Shown in pieces: positions 9,186 to 11,677 of a stretch of DNA of 11,677 nucleotides. This stretch comes from Ettlia oleoabundans. Its lineage: Eukaryota; Chlorophyta; Chlorophyceae; Chlamydomonadales. Every line of letters starts with the position of its first letter. Position 1 is the first letter of the stretch. The notes below the pieces were generated by a model. It saw nothing but the letters and a program-made list of their open reading frames with translations. It made no database searches and was not told the origin of the DNA. The stretch spans positions 1,347 to 13,023 of the forward strand of contig JAAMXP010000034.1 in assembly GCA_019693395.1 (NCBI GenBank). Reading direction: 5' to 3'. Made by a program: the position numbers and the translations under genes.

Positions 9186-9252
9186 GGCGTACGGAGGGTT
9201 GCGAAACTTGTAGAGAATTGCGCCACAACGAGGTGGGGCTGTACCGCCTTCC
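9186..9252 (-). repeat. Right arm of the 67-bp imperfect inverted repeat
   Basis: The reverse complement of this stretch matches 6833-6899 at 60 of 67 positions with no gap. The arm lies 93 bases upstream of the preferred start codon of the plus-strand channel gene at 9345 and just upstream of the minus-strand disrupted ORF. No convincing target-site duplication was found outside either arm; only an AAGG near each outer edge is shared, which is not significant. Confidence 0.9.
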
Positions 9253-9344
9253 AAGGGCAGCTGCCCTACGTGGCACCCACGCATCTCCCACCACCGCCAG
9301 GCTTGCAGCTGAATCAGCTCTTCGGCACTGCTTGCAGATCAGCT

Positions 9345-11617
9345 ATGCCCTGGCTGACAGCGCAAGCTGCCGGTCGCGCCGGCCAGCCTCGGGGCAGCAG
9401 CCCGGCAGCAGCCTTGTCGCAGCGCTTGACAGGATCACGAAAAATTCAGAGGTTGGGTTTGATCGTGCACGCGGCATTGGGCACCACTGCCTCCTTCCCC
9501 CGCCGCTGCCGCCCGGCATTTGGCACCCAGCCGCCCGCCGAGTCACGCCGCTTGAGTAACAAGCCATGCTCATTGTTGGACCAAGCGATAGAAAAGAACT
9601 TGTTTGAGGTGAAGCACCAGACCACACTGTTTCCTGCATACAGATGTCCACCGCTGCGCAGTACACTGTGCCGCTACTTCATTTGTGTCCCTGTGTGGCT
9701 CCCTGCCGCAGTTGTTCTGTGCCCATGTTATCATAGTAGTTCTCCACAGCAGAATGCTTGCGTTTGAAAACCTATAACTGTTGCAATGAGGGTGTCCAGG
9801 CCCGAACAATTGCAACCAACTCGCTTTGTCCCCGTCCCTTCGTAATTCAGGCCACGGGCGTGCCCTTACTTGATGACCTGATGCGCATGAAAAGCGTGGA
9901 TGCCGCCATCTCTCACAGCATTCACCTGGCCGCAGTTGCAGTTGTGGCTGCGGTGGTCGGTTCCTTGGTGCTCCGTGCAGTGGAAAAAGTGGCGGGCAAA
10001 CGCATCGCCCTCTCGGGGAACACCTTCAACATACCGCTTGCCATCCTGGCCTCTGCTTTCAGGCCCGTCAAGGTGGGTGCTGACTGGTTCTTGTAACACA
10101 TATCAATCCCGGGACCACTCCTTAGAGCAATATGGGCGCTTGCCTCTGCTTTTGCTGGAAGGCCAGGCAGGCTTGCTGCTTGGGCAGGGTGTGTGCTAGT
10201 TACCGCTCTGCCGGCAATGTGACACCTGCCACAGTTTTCAGATGTCCTACTTTGCTTTGCCGGGCTTCCACAGATTTTCCTCCCTTCCTATGCCATCACC
10301 TACATCACCACCCTGGGCAGCGCATTAGCCCAGGTGGCGGCGATGAAGAAAGAGAAAGACTTTGCAGCGCTCTGTGGTGAGCAGCAGGCGCCCGCCACTC
10401 TTGAGCTGCAACAGCAAGCAGCTGCACCCATTTTTTTGATTTGACAATAGGCTGCTGCCTTTAACTTGGAGCCTTCTATGATATCAAGCAGCCGCCGCCA
10501 CGGGATAACACTCATCATGTATGCATTCAGCTGGGACCATTCCTCTTAGGCATCTGGCTGTGCATCCATAATTTTCCAATACATATGTATGCATCCAAGT
10601 TGCCTGCGAGCCCACCTTGTTCTCCCTTATGTTGCGCATTCTGCAAACTAGCAGTTGTGGCCGGTTGCGCTATGCTATGTTATGCTATGCTGTCTATGCT
10701 TGGCCACTTGTACAGCCCCACCCCACCCCACCTCACCCCACCCCACCCCACCTGACCTGCAGGCGGCAGGAGCAGCGAGGTGCTTGCGGCACTGCAGGGG
10801 TTCACCCAGCTGATGCAGGTGTGCCAGCCCAATGTGCCTGCTGAGCCCCACAACCTCGTTGCAGGCCCCTGCGCTTGTTTACTGTTGCATCTGTTGGCCA
10901 TGTGACCGACTAGTGTCAAAGCAACCCTTGACATGACATTGCCCGTGTCTTTCAGTCCCTTGCAAGCTGCCCTGCTTTGTGCTTGTTTTGCGATTCACAC
11001 CAGCAAGCTGAATGAGATGTGCGAAAATTGGAAACAACTGCGCTCCCTCGCTCTCCGGTGCCAGACTCCTCGACAGTTTTGGTCGACACCCGCCCACAGA
11101 ATTCACTCCCGACTTGTGAGCTGCGTCCCTTTGTTTCTCTGGTTGCAGGATACATCAGAGCTCCTTTTGATCATCGTTGTGGCCTGGGCTGCCATCAACT
11201 TCAAAAACAGAGCGCTCAACTGGCTGGCCTCCAGCATTCTGAGCGACTCGTGAGTGGCATGCCGCCTACGCTGGGCCCTGTTTGCTCTGTGCAGCACAGC
11301 GTAGTGCAGCACAGCGTGCGAAGCATGCAGCCGCAGCGCAGTATCAACCACATCCAGCTCAGAAAGTTATGTCATCTGGGCTTGCCCTGCTGCATGTGTG
11401 GCCTGGCTCTCCTTTTCCCTTGCTGCCTGGCCCGTGCTGCCGCTGGGAAGCCGCCAAGCCATCAGCATTCCCAACAAAGGTTCCTGCATCCCTCTGTTGT
11501 CAACCCCGTGCAGGCAGTCCACGAACGACGCTGCGGTGACCCTGCTACGCCCACTGGGCGGCATCCTCACCTTTGTCATCCTGCTGGCGGCGGCGGCATT
11601 CACGCTGGGAGCTTACG
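9345..11617 (+). CDS. MscS-like mechanosensitive ion channel, predicted plastid (5' part, six exons; 3' end outside the window)
   Basis: Exons: 9345-9608, 9851-10072, 10274-10376, 10763-10818, 11149-11249 and 11514-11617. All introns are GT-AG and phases agree, giving 283 residues plus a split Gly at the edge. Residues 1-43 resemble a transit peptide (Ala/Arg/Ser rich, ending V41-H42-A43|A44). Hydrophobic segments lie at about 108-132 (HLAAVAVVAAVVGSLVL), 147-180 (two stretches spanning an exon junction), 218-233 (LLLIIVVAWAAINF) and 263-283 (GGILTFVILLAAAAFTLGAY). This several-helix preamble ending in a helix of that type, after a charged S/T-N-D linker, matches plant and algal MSL channels of the plastid envelope, which open under membrane tension. 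The pore helix and the MscS beta domain would follow beyond 11677, so the family call rests on topology and local resemblance. An in-frame ATG at 9141 would add 68 residues running through the repeat arm; 9345 was chosen because the transit-like sequence begins there. Confidence 0.7.
10669..10750 (+). repeat. Simple repeats in channel intron 3, including (CCCCA)7
   Basis: A TATGC/TATGT-type pentamer run at about 10669-10700 is followed by seven CCCCA-type units at 10716-10750, one of them CCTCA. The C-rich run ends 12 bases before the acceptor CAG at 10760-10762 and so acts as its pyrimidine tract. Confidence 0.8.
11290..11320 (+). repeat. Short imperfect tandem repeat in channel intron 5
   Basis: GTGCAGCACAGCGT occurs twice almost side by side within the intron at 11250-11513. 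It looks like a slippage product; no role is apparent. Confidence 0.6.
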
Positions 11618-11677
11618 GTAGGGCACGGCACTTATTGCATATGGTTGTGCATGCGTGTGAGGGGGGGGAGTGTGCGT

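Noticed and set aside
6833..9252. Identifiable autonomous transposon or retroelement
   Set aside because: No transposase DDE/DDD, reverse-transcriptase or integrase motif was found in any frame, and there is no clear target-site duplication, so only a repeat-bounded interval is claimed.
10933..11253. Open frame upstream of channel exon 5 suggesting an extra exon
   Set aside because: The frame is open across the intron, but the extra residues are Cys/Arg rich and unlike membrane-channel sequence. Splicing 10818 to 11149 keeps phase without it.
1..11677. tRNA, rRNA, CRISPR array or prokaryotic operon
   Set aside because: No cloverleaf, rRNA core or spaced direct-repeat array was seen, and the genes are intron-split eukaryotic ones.

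Overview
The window reads as nuclear DNA of a green alga (core chlorophyte). It has GC-rich genes split into many short exons (48-380 bases) by introns of about 170-620 bases. Donors are mostly GTGGGT/GTGAGT-type, acceptors are C-rich and end in CAG, and TGTAA poly(A) motifs lie downstream of two of the genes. Two predicted proteins carry plastid-transit-like N termini with V-x-(A/C)|A cleavage sites. I cannot name the species. No bacterial-style operon, IS element, rRNA, tRNA or CRISPR array is visible.

Left part, all minus strand. At 313-1344 lies a two-exon gene for a predicted plastid-targeted protein with two AT-hooks, a long Ala/Pro/Glu-rich segment and a short distinctive C terminus. 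At 2175-6437 lies a complete eleven-exon gene for the GID/CTLH E3 ubiquitin-ligase subunit RMD5 (RMND5). All ten introns can be placed with consistent phase, giving a 406-residue protein with LisH, CTLH, CRA and a degenerate RING. One of its introns is GC-AG.

Middle, 6833-9252. A 67-bp imperfect inverted repeat (60/67 identical by eye) bounds about 2.4 kb. The interval holds a frame-disrupted, unrecognised minus-strand ORF at 8380-9142, a weak minus-strand ORF at 7493-7897, and otherwise nothing I can call. It could be a decayed DNA transposon or similar insertion. Alternatively the arms are duplicated upstream elements, because each sits upstream of a gene transcribed outward (RMD5 to the left, the channel gene to the right).

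Right part, plus strand. From about 9345 to the window edge are the first six exons of a predicted plastid MscS-like mechanosensitive channel, cut off by the window end just as the last visible membrane helix finishes.

The three confident genes have no obvious joint function. They look like ordinary neighbouring nuclear genes, and the inverted-repeat interval is the least explained part of the window.
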